Below, piece by piece: positions 1 through 12,089 of a DNA stretch of 64,000 nucleotides; position 1 is the stretch's first letter; the number at the start of each line of letters is the position of its first letter. The translations under genes and the position numbers were made by a program. The notes beneath the pieces were generated by a model. The model searched no databases and was not told the DNA's origin. It saw nothing but the letters and a program-made list of their open reading frames with translations. Source of the DNA: Jacaranda mimosifolia (lineage: Eukaryota; Streptophyta; Magnoliopsida; Lamiales; Bignoniaceae); the NCBI GenBank assembly GCA_018894105.1, contig CM032128.1, positions 10,831,001 to 10,895,000 of the forward strand. Reading direction: 5' to 3'.

Positions 1-627
1 TGTTACTAAATTTCGTTGCTTTATGGTTGTTTAGGGTTTATTTGTGCAATGCTTCCACTGCATTTGGTTTCGAGCTTTATAATATGCATGTGAAATTCAA
101 ATAAATTTAAATTTAATTGGAAAAATCATCCATTTTCAAAGTAAAAACCAAGGTCCTCAATCCTTATGCATAATTTTTAGTAAAGTTCTGTTAATGCACT
201 TGGTACTCTATTATGAAAATCTCTACAAAAATGGTGGCCTTGTTGTATTTACTATGGCATCAGGATTATTCTGGACTTTTGTCCGACTTTGACATGTTTA
301 AAGTTGTATCTGCTTTCTGAGTTGCAATAGAACCTAAAACCTAAGCATGAATCCACGGATAACTCAATAAAAAGGCAGAAACTGGGTTTATCTTGTCAAG
401 TCAATATCATCCATGGTTTTTGTGGTCGTTGACCAACAAGATCACAACTTCTTGAGTGAAATAAGCCTTTGCTCTTCAATGTTTTAGTTCTTCTAAACAA
501 ATTTGACTCCCAACGTCTTTAATTTTTATTTATCTTCTATGGTCTTGTTGTCCACATGGTGGCTAAATTATTTCTTTCCTTAGCTAGTGGAAGTCATTTA
601 CTAACTTTGCCAAGTTATGATCTCCAG
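1..627 (+). other. Intron / upstream part of the ACR-like gene, no exon seen
   Basis: No reading frame here resembles the N-terminal ACT repeat expected upstream of 628. The stretch ends in a good acceptor (ctccag, 622-627). I read it as the 3' part of an intron whose first exon or exons lie before the window. Confidence 0.6.
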
Positions 628-3600
628 ATGTCTCGACGGATGGTATCTGGTGTTATGTAGTATTATGGGTGATTCCTCATTTCAACTCACCTGTTGAGAG
701 ATGGATGAATTTAAAAGAGCGCCTTCTATCTTTATGCCCATCCTCTATGCCTTCATTTTACTTAAACCATCCATCGCCACGGGCTTCATCCTCTTCTGTT
801 TACTTGCTGAAATTCTGTAGCCTTGATCGGAGGGGGTTATTACACGGTAGCAAAAACTATTGTTATTCTTGGTTTTGTGCAATACAATTTTTTATGCTGG
901 TATAATTATGTTTTCCACATGTCTTCAGATGTGATTCAAGTCCTTGATGAGCTTGAGCTTACAATACAAAGAGTAAAAGTGACCACAACACCTGATGGTC
1001 GTGTTCTAGACCTCTTCTTCATAAAAGATAACTTGTAAGTTTTTCTTTAACCCCCATTCCCTCTTACAATATTATGAGTTGTTAGATGTCAGTATTAATG
1101 GTCTTAATTTTTAGTTGTTGGCTCATTTTGGATGATTAGATAGCATTCCATTTTATGACAGTTCCTTTGATGTTTTAGTTGCGAATGGTGTCTAGTTGCT
1201 TAATATCTCCTCAATGGGGATGTTTAGCGGATGAAACACCTAAGGCTTCTACCTCTTGCCCTACTTTCTTGTCCTAAGTGGTTATCTATTTGTATCCTTT
1301 GAAATTCAATTTGGTTCTCCTGGTTCTTTGTATTCATCTAAAGACTATATTGTTTTCCTCTTTTTGGATGTAAATATTTCTCAGAGATCATGGAATGTGA
1401 ATCAAAATCATGCTTACCAATGCAACTTCTAGATGTTTCTCTTTTCATTTGATGGTCAGCAAGATGTCTTTTACCTTATTCTTCTTGGATGACTTCTGAA
1501 TCTCATTTAAAAAATTTTATATCCGTACACATGGGATCAAGAAATGTCCTCAACCAATGAAGTTAGAATTTGATAAAATTTGTTTTACAAGTCGGTCTAT
1601 TTCTCCCTTGTCACCATGTTCTCTATTTTTACTTTTTAAGTTATATAACGTTATCATTACATTTTGCCAATCTAAAGACTAAAGTTGGCATGTCAATCTT
1701 AACTCTCGTTTCTTGGTTTCATGCATGCATGTTGGGTTTTAGATGCTAAAGATATCCATTAGCACTAATTTAAGTAAACTACCTGCCCAGCAGACAAGCC
1801 TGCTTGTATAAAATCGTCAATAGTTTTATATGCTTAACTCCTTTTGTTTCTTTAGAAGTTCTCTGTCATGACCTATATTCTCTCTAATGAGAATATGTAA
1901 TTGCCGAGTGAATTGTACTAGCTTAAAACTATGCTTAGACTAAAGGTCAACATTAATTTTTATTCTTAAAACATAATGTCAGCACAGTTACTTTTTGAAT
2001 CTACATGTTTTCTCCATGGAGAAAATATTTGCTTTTATAGTTCCATTAATCATTATCTCATCTGGTTAGTTGTAACACTGTGATTATAACCTTTCTGGGT
2101 GTTCAGGGAGCATTTACATACCAAAGAGAGGCAAGATGAAACGCTTGAGCACTTGTATAATGTTCTTGGTGAATCATGTTTTAGTTGTGAACTTCAGTTA
2201 GCAGGCCCTCAATATGATAACCTTCAGGGCATATCTTCTCTTTCTCCAACTGTTGCTGAAGAATTATTTAGGTTAACACCATCAGGCAAGGAGACTGACT
2301 CACGGGCTCTTTGCCCTTATATCACTGAGTTGAAAAGTGCTAGTGTGAAAACTGACAACTCTTTGAGCCCAGCGCATACCTTAATTCAGATCAGCTGTAT
2401 GGATCATAAGGGTTTCCTTTATGACATAATGAGAACATTAAAAGACAGCAACATCCAGGTATAATTTCCTATTTCCTTGAATATTCAATTTTCTTCTTAT
2501 TTTTCCATTTATTGATATGGTTCTTTTGTCAACTGCTTTAGCTAGTTTTGTGTCACAATTGTGACTTTGACTTAAATTGGAGCTGCCATTGGTTTTGTAT
2601 CCTTATTTGTTTATAAACATCTGTCTGTAAGTTGTCTCGAGTATACAGTATTGCATCTTGTTTGTGTCTTTGATGACACTGCCAACTGCAATTCACAATG
2701 CCTCGTACCTTTTGGTGGTATTGGTAAATTGACTACCTTGAACCCCATTATTTTAAGCTCATGAAGTGGCCTTGCTTTTTGGATAATTTCACCAATGATT
2801 TCATGGTTTTTACATTTATATTTTATTCTTTTGCCATCTGATCCTTGTCCAGTACTCTGCTACTAAAGACTTTGAGCTGTTGTTGCCCAAACATCAAACT
2901 AAAGCACACTTTTGTTATGTCGGCATCAAGTTCTGCATTGAAGAAAATTGCGCAAGTGCATTGTACTCATATTTACAAGTATTTGCTGTTTTTTGCCCTA
3001 TAATTAGATAGCGCATGGTCGATTTTCACCTGTTAATAAGGGTTGCCGAGAGTTAGACCTTCTTACTCAGCAGAAAGACAGGAAAAAGATAGTGGATCCC
3101 GAAAAGCAAGAGGGACTCTGCTCTCGCTTAAAGCTGGAATTGCTTCATCCACTATGTGTAATTATCACGAATCGTGGTCCGGACACGGAGCTTTTGGTAG
3201 CTAATCCAGTGGAGCTATCTGGAAGGGGAAGACCACGAGTTTTCTATGATGTTACTTTCGCCCTAAAGAGTCTTGGGATCTGCGTTTTCTCAGTAAGTAC
3301 ACATCCCGAGCAGAAGGTTTAACTGATCTTATAGTGCAGCAGTCTTCATTGCATCTTTCTTGTATGATAGAATGAACATAATAGCCTTTGGAATGATGGA
3401 ACAAACTCCACTTAATTTTTTTTAAGGCACATAAGTTATCCATCAGAGCCTATTCGCATATGCAAACGAATGTTTCAGTAGCTTACCTGTTTTGATTTCA
3501 GATATTGATTAACAAGGAACAATAATATTATCTGGATTTGTAGGCCGAGATTGGAAGACATTCAGCAGAAAACCGTGAGTGGGAGATCTACAGATTCCTT

Positions 3601-3690
3601 TTAGACGAAAACTGTGATTTTCAATTGTCAAGTATGGTTGCTAGAAATCAGATCGTGGACAAGGTTGTAAGAGCGCTGATGGGGTGGTGA
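628..3690 (+). CDS. ACT domain-containing protein, ACR9/ACR10-like (5' end outside the window)
   Basis: Five exons can be joined in frame: 628-846, 929-1034, 2107-2458, 3008-3292 and 3544-3690 (TGA at 3688-3690). All introns are GT..AG and all phases agree. The visible product is about 368 residues; ACR9/ACR10 proteins are a little over 400, so only the N-terminal exon(s) are missing. Family landmarks are DVSTDG and WCYVV near the start, then the second ACT repeat (YLLKFCSLDRRGLLHDV, later TTPDGRVLDLFF). A third repeat follows (LIQISCMDHKGFLYDI), then the C-terminal signature RGPDTELLVANPVELSG and the ending RALMGW. ACT repeats are small-molecule-binding modules. The plant ACR family is implicated in amino-acid sensing or regulation, and no enzymatic domain is visible. 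No frameshift or stop was found, so the locus looks functional. The choice between ACR9 and ACR10 is not resolved. Confidence 0.93.
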
Positions 3691-5530
3691 GCTCCCTTTA
3701 TCTTCTCCTGGTCCTTTTCATCTTTGTATGGCATCTCTTTTTATAAATATATGCCAAAAAATATAAAGATGGAAGAAGAATGAGGTGTCAGTGGGACATG
3801 CTCCATGTTGCCTGGTGAAAAATTCACCATAGGAAGAAGAGAGGGGCCTCTTGTGGATGGGTAGGGAAGGTTTCTTGCTTGTACATTTTTGTTGGTTCTT
3901 GGTTTGGCGAGTAAGATAAAAACATAATTTTGTTCCATGTATTAGATTCTGTTGTGGGGGGAGTGGGTGGAAAACGCTTGTTCTGGTTTTAGTGAGAACA
4001 ATCCAAGTCTGATTGTTCTCTTCTAGTTTGGTGATACAAATTCAATTCAAGTCTATTCCAATTTTGGATGCAAGGTTGTTTAGTTAAGCTTATAAAAAAG
4101 ATCTCATAAGATATTTCTTAAACTTGTCAGATGTTAGATTTTGTTTTAATTAAAATGAGATTGAAGTGTTTTGATAAATTAAGATCATAGAGTGTATAAG
4201 ATGTTAGTAATAATAATTATATAATTCAAAATGGTTAAGATTAAAGGAGCTTATTGAGATATTGAAAATAAGATAGAATCTCATTACTTTAAAAAAAAAA
4301 AAATTACTTAGAAGATTTGAAGATTTTATTTTAGGATTTTGAGGTGTGAGGGTCTTCTAATTTTTTTTTTAAATTATCAAATATTATTTAATGTTTTATA
4401 AATATTTACTATAAAATGTTTTGAGTAGCTTATAAGCTCACTAAGTACCCTCTTAATTTATCCATGTAAATAAAAGCAGGTTGAAATGTTACTAGTTTAT
4501 GGCTGGTTCAATAAGAAGTAGGGTTTTGTGAAATTTGTTTTACCGATAATTATGTTTCTTAAATTAGAATAATCCAGTAGAAAGTGAAGTAAATTTGGTA
4601 TATTCATGAAAAAGATTGCTGTAAAAAGATAGTATCAATTTGGATATTGAATTTTGATGAGTAAAATAATTTTTTGTTGATAATTATGTTCTATTTTATT
4701 TTAGAGCGCTTCTTATTTTTTTTAAGGTCCATTGCAACAATAATTAGCAAGCAAGAATAACTAACATTAGCTATGTTTATTTGATCAAGATTTAAATTTA
4801 AATTAAAAATATGATTGCCTGATATTTAATTGTGTGTGATATGATAATTTAGATTTAGAATCTTACACTGAAATTTTATATTGTGTTCTATTATATATTA
4901 TTGTAGCATAAATTTTATCCTATGTACGAATAATAAATAATAAAATAATGAATATATATTTAAAACTATGCATCAATTTGTAAATAATTTAAATTAGACA
5001 TTAAGAGTTTAAGAACACCCAATTCTAAAAGGAAACTAAATAAATAAAATAACATACCAAAATATATAACAACTATTTAGGTCATTTCCAAACAATAAAA
5101 ATTTATTTCGAATGTCTATAAAATTCTTGAAAACAATTTATTGATATAAAATTCTAGAAAAAAGAAATGAAAATATAAGTTTATTCATTAATTGTATTTC
5201 ATAAAAAATTAGAAATTTCAAGGAAAAAAATTAAGAATTTAATTTCACTTATCATACAAAAAGTATTGTACAACATACTAATTAATAATAATAAAAAAAA
5301 TAAAAGAAAACAACTTCTAATAGAATAATGACTCAAAATAACATAACATATTGTATAGTGTAAGGTTAGTAAAATTTTAAAACTAAAAAATGGACGACAT
5401 CTAATAATAAATTAAATAAAAAATTGTTCAATAGTAGCAATCTCATATAATAGTTAAAATGAATCAAATTTTTTGGTATATTAAAGCTTTTAAAGAAAAA
5501 GAGAGTGAATTTCGTTTATGGGTTCAATAA

Positions 5531-5562
5531 TGTGTGTGTGTGTCTGTGTGTATATATATATT
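5531..5562. repeat. Compound (GT)n(AT)n microsatellite
   Basis: A run of GT dinucleotides with one interruption passes directly into a TA run. Confidence 0.9.
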
Positions 5563-6714
5563 ACGAATTAATTCATTGGGATTTAAATATGAAATCAAAG
5601 GATATTTATAAATGACCATCGTGAGACAATACACTAGAAGAAATACATGGTAAATGCAAGAACTACACAACTTCACTAAAGGAAAAATAATTGAAAACAA
5701 AAGATATCATAATGTTGTAAAAAAATGATGATCAAAGTTGAAATTAATAAATATATTTTGAATTAAAAAATTATGAAGATATCATATCAGTGTGCCAAAA
5801 TAAAGTTAAGAGAGAATGTAACAACCTATTTTTCAGTTCTTAATCAGAATAATATTAGAAAGCAAAATATATGTGTAGATGAAATAAACTTTAAGTTAAG
5901 AACTTAGATACTAATTAAATTAAGTGAGATATATATAATTATTAAAAATTAAGGAACAGAAAAATAAATAAAGAGGTTAATGGCAAAGAAATTTAAATAT
6001 TACAAATTTTCAAGTAAGAACTAAAATTTTAAGGGCAAAAATTTATTTCGTCAATAGATATATATTGATTCTTAACATTAATTTAATTAAGAGGCAAAAA
6101 ATGAGGTGTTAAACTCAAATTAAAAGGATCTGGTCCCTAAATTTCCATTTGAGTTTGGAAGAGCTCAGTGTATCATTGGTGTGTTATCTTCTCATTTTCA
6201 AGTTGTTTCTTTAATATTATAAATTTCGGAACACTTTGACCTGAGAGATCTTTTGATCTTAGAACTCTTTGAATTTTTGATACGGTATGCGGACACATAA
6301 TTCTTTAAAAATCCTTTGAGGGGGTTTCATAAGATATGAAGTGTGAAGAGTCAAGCCAATGCTTTCTAAGTTGATTGACATGGAATATATCATATATCCC
6401 CTTAAAAAAATATTTTCTCATTTAATTTAATTATGTGATAGTAATTTTTAATTATTAATTTTAATATGTTGCTAAAAAATACAAAAGAAATTAAAGAGAA
6501 TATATATTGTAAAGCTTAAAAGCAATTTAAGAGAGAATATAGATGATAATATCCTCTTCTTTTTTTCCTTCTTTTTGCTATTATGAACTTTATATTCTAT
6601 TTATAAGCTTTTCATAAATTTTGAGCTTTTATACCCTAAATAAAGTGGAATGGACATCCGCTATATTATTGACATTTACAAAACTCTGTTTTGGATGTAT
6701 GTCAATAAACAATA

Positions 6715-7000
6715 TGCCTCATTATATATAACCTTATTAGGAAAAGTCCTATGAGATGAAAACTCAGTGAAGGGAAATGAGTGCACAATATTTATAATAT
6801 AGTTTTGTATACTGCCTTATTAAAAACCTTGCTTAGAAAACCCAATGAGAAAAAACTATGGACAAAGAAAAAAACCATACAACCTTATATTCTTAGTCTG
6901 CCTCGTGCAACTACAACCACTGGTTATTTCAATGAACAATCAATACGAACACTATTTTTGGTGCTTCATTCAATTTAGTAATAAGAAAGTTCAAATTTGG
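6715..7000 (+). mobile_element. Possible retrotransposon-derived fragment
   Basis: Two loosely repeated blocks are present: one reads like 'aaaactcagtgaagggaaa' (about 6760-6778), the other like 'aaaacccaatgagaaaaaac' (about 6837-6856). The pattern of a decayed 'ttaaaaaccttgcttagaaaaccca' type recalls non-coding parts of plant retroelements. No LTR, primer-binding site or coding domain can be shown. Confidence 0.25.
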
Positions 7001-7619
7001 AATTCTGCAATAGTAGAAATATGGAGGGAGGATTATAATTTATGAGGCATGCTTCATGAAATAATGGTTATAACATCTTAAGTTTGTTTTATTTTATTTT
7101 CCTCCAATATGATCCACCATACATGGGATAAGATAATATGTTTGTACATGTTATGTAGGTTGAATGTTTGAATAACATATTTCATAAATAGAAGTCTACC
7201 AGTTACAGTATATATGAAACTTTCAATTTTGAAAGATTGTATAGAATATCCATGGCAACAAAACAAGTGTATTTAAAATTTTTTTTTGCATCTCTCTCTA
7301 ACTAATTTAACAATTGCTTGTAGCGTAATATATAAAACTTGTTATAATTGCGAACTATAAGTATGTTTGTTGATAATGCTCTAAGATGGATTTAGAATAT
7401 TATTGAATGAGATAATATATATTGGCACATGAATTTTAATTTTTGATCATGTCAGCTGTACACATTTAACAAAATATATTCGCTCGTCACATTCAAGCCA
7501 AATCTAACATCATAAGAGAATAACTTGCTATTTGCTTGTACAAAAGAATGGAAAATCAAGTAGCATGGGAACTAAATAAAGAGTTAAGTTAGTGCTTTGC
7601 ACGTGATTATGGCTACTTA

Positions 7620-8732
7620 TAGGCCTGTCAATTGGTGGGTTTTACCCTACTCAAGTCTAAAAAAACTTGCAATATCCATGCCCATTAAAAAAATTACAAT
7701 GGATATTAATAGGGTCTATATCCATGAGTTATTCATAAACTCATACCCAACAATTATCCATTATCTTAATACCCAAATTTAACCATTAACCTAAAAAAAA
7801 ATTCATATACCAAATTAAAAACAGACTAATGATAAATTTTCAGTATATATAATTAAAAATATTTATCTTTTTCATACAATAATATATTTTTTTGTCAATA
7901 ATTTACATATCTTTATTTTAATATAAAATATTTTATTCTATTCACCATGCACATTTTTTTATTCAATTTCCTTCAATCAATTGTTAAATTCTGAAATCAA
8001 TAGTATATGCTCATAAAATATGAGTCCACCATGCCATCTAAGAAAATAACAATGAAAGATTAATTTATTTACCATAAAGTATGCCATATAGTTTAAAGTT
8101 TAATGTGATATTTTGAATTTTTTTATTGAAAAACTATTTAAAAAAATAAAAAAATATAAAATGAAAGAGAGAAAAAAATGTAAAAAAAAAAAAAATTAAA
8201 GAGAGAAAAGCTATCTGACACTTATAATGTTTTTTTATCTACATAAAGAGAGGATCGGATCAAATTTGAATTATAAATACTTTTCAAAAAGAAATAAAAG
8301 TTTAAAAAAATAGTGCTTAGTTAGTATATGATCACACAAAAAAATTGACTAATATATGATATATTGCTCACTAATTCATATTTTAGAAGGAAAAATAGTA
8401 TCCTTTTGAAATTTTTTTCATTTAGTATAATAAAATTAAAAAATTATAAATTAATTAAATTAATAAAATATATATTCTAATTAAATTTTAATAATATTTT
8501 TTTTGTTATCCTATACTAAAAGAATTTGCTAATGTGAAAAAAATTATCAAAATATTAAAAAATAATATTCAAGAAGTTAGACCCAATGGGTATTTAGTTA
8601 TATAGGATAGGGTAGAGTATAGGGTCTCATTGTATGGGTATTTTAGGGTAGAATAAAATATAAGGTCTTAGCATATTAGTATTTTCGGGTATGTGCATGA
8701 GTAGAGTTTCACCCTACCTATTGACAGGCCTA
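7620..8732. mobile_element. Non-autonomous hAT-type DNA transposon with 8-bp TSD
   Basis: The element starts TAGGCCTGTCAATTGG and ends with the inverse (CCTATTGACAGGCCTA). It is flanked by a perfect 8-bp direct repeat GCTACTTA at 7612-7619 and 8733-8740. An 8-bp TSD plus termini starting TAG(G) with a TGTCAA core is typical of plant hAT elements. Subterminal sequence has repeated GGGTA/TACCC words (for example 8590-8660 and 7645-7760). The 1113-bp interior is AT-rich and has no transposase frame, so it is non-autonomous. The perfect TSD indicates moderate age at most. Confidence 0.88.
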
Positions 8733-8740
8733 GCTACTTA

Positions 8741-9479
8741 TAATCAAAGCATATGAGTTGTTTTCTCTTTTTAATGACTTTTGGAACCTTCACTTTAGGT
8801 GCATGGAGAATTTGACTTTTTACAACATAATATTGAAGTTATTTGGTGTGGATCACATTTTTTGTTCAACCTCATACATTAGATCTCACTTGTTTTCAAA
8901 TCATACACATTTTTATAAAATATTTACTTTTTTTGTAGTTTGATTGAATGATAGTACATAGGACATGGCGGTTCTCTAACTTCATGAATTTAATTAGGAA
9001 TCATCAATCTGATTATGCATTTCTACTGTTGTTAATAGCACATAATATGACTGATGGGTCACCTTTGATATTTATAATAAGTTTGTGCTTTGTTTTTTGT
9101 ATTTATTTTTTTTTTGCTCTAAAAGTATTATCCAAATTGCCCATAGATTGTACCATTTTTCTCGCTTGATCCCATGTTTTTGCCTGCTACAGAGGAAATG
9201 TCATGTTCTTTTTATATATGGGCTGATCCCTTTTTTCATAGTTTCTCATGTAAGATATGCATGTTGAACTTTATGATTTCTCCTGTGCATAATAAATTTT
9301 ATAAGTTGAATGCACCCAATAATAACAACAAAAAATGAAGTACATATAAGATACTACACATTACAGGATGTTGCTTAATTAATGAAATAGTGAGCTTGGT
9401 GGTTCTTGGTATAGGTTTAGGTAAAATAGACCAAAAATTAAAAGACAAAACCCTTTGATGATTATGATTACACAACTAA
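8741..9479. other. Intergenic, no gene recognised
   Basis: Short open frames (8758-9267) have no family features and no splice context. I see nothing else here. Confidence 0.5.
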
Positions 9480-9780
9480 TGTAAGATCTCCATTTCTTGT
9501 GCATTAGAATGGGTTAAGCATTTTGGTTCCAAAAATTGGTTCCTCGAACATTTTTGATAGGATAATGAACAAGATTATCACAATTGACATAATGCGAATA
9601 GGGATGGAAGAGGGTGCAGCATCACTGAAATCAAATAACTTTCAAGACTATGTTGTGGTGTTTCACCATCATAATATTTCAGCAATCGACAAACATTTAG
9701 AACTTGGAATAGTACTAAACGTCATGGTGCTATAGTAACTACTTGGTAGCAAATTTTTTACTCACCCATGATTTCATATA

Positions 9781-10460
9781 GGGTAAATTGCATTTTTGGT
9801 CCCACAACTTAGGCTGTTTTCGATTTTGGTTCCATTCTTTTGCACTTTCTCATATTGCATCCCATAAGTCCATTTTTTTCTCAATTTAAGTCCTGAAAGG
9901 GGGTTCCGTCCAATAATTAACGGAGAAGTCACGTGCCACTCACGTGGCTGTTAAAATTGTTGCTTTCTTGGTCCCATAAGTTAGGCCTGTTTGCATTTTT
10001 GGTCCCAACGATAGCTTCAATAAGTTTTTTGCAGAAGAAGAAAGAAAAATAGCCGCAAGTGAAGGTGCCATTTATTTTTGTGGCACACCGTCTTCATTGA
10101 AAACCTCATGGACAAATGAAAATCCAAATAGGAGGTTTCATGGTTGTGCTTCCATGAATAATAGATGTGGTTTCTTTGTTTGAAAAGACCCTCAAATGTG
10201 TGAAAGAACAAGACAAGTGATACTTGGGTTATAGGATGTTGAATGTAGCGAAGAAAAGTTGTTAAAACTTCAAAAAAAATTATTGGAGCTATCGTTAGGA
10301 CCAAAAATGTAAACAAGCCTAAAATTATTGGACGAAACCCCATTTTAGGACTTAAATTGAGAAAAAAATGGACTTATGGGATGCAATGCGAGAAAGTATA
10401 AAAGAATCGGACCAAAATCGAAAACGGCCTAAGTTGTGGGACCAAAAATGCAATTTACCC
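9781..10460. mobile_element. Short Mutator-type inverted-repeat element, 9-bp TSD
   Basis: The termini GGGTAAATTGCATTTTTGG and its inverse extend into inverted repeats of roughly 140 bp (9781-9920 versus the complement of 10320-10460). After an extra segment in the left arm, a further inverted stretch follows (around 9985-10035 versus 10265-10315). A perfect 9-bp TSD, TTTCATATA, lies at 9772-9780 and 10461-10469. Long TIRs plus a 9-bp TSD fit Mutator-like elements. No transposase frame; the open frame at 10017-10343 (minus) crosses both arms and is not a gene. Confidence 0.87.
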
Positions 10461-10517
10461 TTTCATATATAACCCTATTCCATAAAAAATAACATATAAT
10501 CTCTAAAAATAAAACAA

Positions 10518-10528
10518 CCCCCCCCCCC
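10518..10528. repeat. Poly-C tract followed by poly-A
   Basis: Eleven C in a row followed by A6. Similar C or G runs occur at 34729-34750, 36762-36777 and 49508-49520. Confidence 0.9.
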
Positions 10529-11854
10529 AAAAAACTCTTTTATAATTACATTTAGATCAACTAATTACAGAATGAAAAATAATCAGCAAACCATATCATT
10601 CATCTTTACAACACTAGGGTGCTGAGCAGGCTAAATTTTGAAGAGAAAAAGTAAACAACATCACATTCACCAATGTCAACAACTCGACCAATATTACGAT
10701 GTTCTCTCATAAAGCACAAAATTTCAACATTCTTTTACATAGTGAAATATTTTATTGAGCTTTCTAAATTTGATTGTAGACAAGCGAAAATACTATGGTG
10801 GATACATTTCTGAATCAATTCTACAAAATCAAGTTGGAACCATTCAATTACAATGCCATCACTAACATTAGGATGTTGCAGCTTTACTTACTCGTACTTT
10901 CTAACTATTCATCTATAATCCATTTCAATAAAAAATAACATATAATTTCTCAAAATAAAACATTAACTCAGAAAAAATGTCTCTTAAAATCATATATGAA
11001 TCAACCAATTTTAGAATTGGAAATTAACCAACAAACCAAGTCATTCATCAATTTTTGTCACAAATTTTGCATTTAACTGAGCAAATTCTAATGAATAAAA
11101 GAGGCATCCAATACCACATTCACATCCACCAATTTGGCAATTTTCTTTTGTGTGTAGTCATGAAGCTTCTCCATTCTTTCACATGTTTGACAAATTTTCC
11201 TGAGCTTTAGCTATTGACTCTCGACAGTACCAATACCATGGGAGATATATTTTTTGGATGATTCTATAAAGTGAGACAAAATAAAGTTGAAATCATTGGA
11301 TTATAATAATATCATAGAAATAACGCCATGGTACTGCAATAGTTAGTTGGCAATAGAATTGTTAGTCATTCTCGCTTTTTAGCTTTTTCAGCTATAATCC
11401 CGACCCATTAAAAAATAACAAATTATGTCTTAAAATAAAATAATTCAGAAAAAACACTCTTAAAATCACAACAATATCAAGTTGAACTAAGCAAATTGTA
11501 ATGAATTTGCAGGTAGCTGACATCACATTCAACAATGTCATCAAGTAGCTATATTCACTACTTGAATAATTTCGCAGTTTAGTGGATGTTTCTACACTGT
11601 AGTAGGGGAATGTCAATGGTAGAAGCTTGTTGGTGCTGTGTAGTCAAGGGAGAGGGATGGAGGTGCAGCTGGTGGAAGCTTGGCCAACACCACCAATAGC
11701 ATTTCCAAATCTTTCAAATATTGCAGAGCAGGAGAAGAATCCGAATCATTCTTCGTTGACCTGGGTGACATCAATTTGGGGAATAAATATATTTTGCTTA
11801 CCATAATGATTGTGTTAGGGTTCTGATGGAGATAATTAATGATAACAGAGGAAA

Positions 11855-12089
11855 AGACCATTTTGCCCTTGGATATTAGTCCAAATGCCCAAACAGGACA
11901 GGATCCGCTTCCTTATATCTGGGGGTTGGGTCATGACCCGGATGAGCATGACCCGATTCGGTTCATGACCCGAATTATGAGCTGTTGATCAATTGAGGAT
12001 CTAACGCACAGTAACCTGACACCTTGATCCATACAGGTAAGGACAATTTAATGTCTATAAAAGGGAAAAACGCACAGTACCATGTCATG
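11855..12089 (+). mobile_element. Left part of an old LTR, interrupted by a solo LTR
   Basis: GC-richer sequence with repeated 'catgacccg' words leads to a TATA box at 12056-12064 and stops at the TSD of the inserted solo LTR. The continuation at 15373-15640 has the feel of an LTR U5 region followed by a retroelement leader. The outer boundary is not determined; 11855 is approximate. Confidence 0.45.
12056..12064 (+). promoter_or_regulatory. TATA box of the interrupted LTR
   Basis: TATAAAAGG lies about 25 bases upstream of the point where the solo LTR is inserted. This is inferred from sequence only. Confidence 0.45.

Larger units (their letters stand above)
3691..7611. other. AT-rich intergenic DNA, no gene recognised
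   Basis: This is the 3' flank of the ACR-like gene followed by long A/T-rich sequence with stops in all frames. The only short open frames (6781-7045, 7078-7266) are unlike any protein I know. It contains the microsatellite at 5531-5562 and a possible old retroelement fragment near 6715-7000. Confidence 0.6.
9480..11620. repeat. Degenerate tandem repeat, unit about 0.44-0.48 kb, about four copies
   Basis: Three successive starts read alike: 'ataaaaaataacatataat' near 10482, a similar word near 10928, and a diverged one near 11408. Each is followed by the same order of motifs: a poly-A/AAAACA stretch, 'catcacattcacca'-like words, then 'ccatggtactgcaatagtta'-like words. The segment 9700-9780 matches the end of a unit, so a further copy lies upstream of the MULE insertion at 9781. 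Units are strongly diverged and non-coding. Confidence 0.65.

Noticed and set aside
10017..10343. 108-codon minus-strand frame
   Set aside because: Runs across both arms of the inverted-repeat element at 9781-10460; no protein family features.
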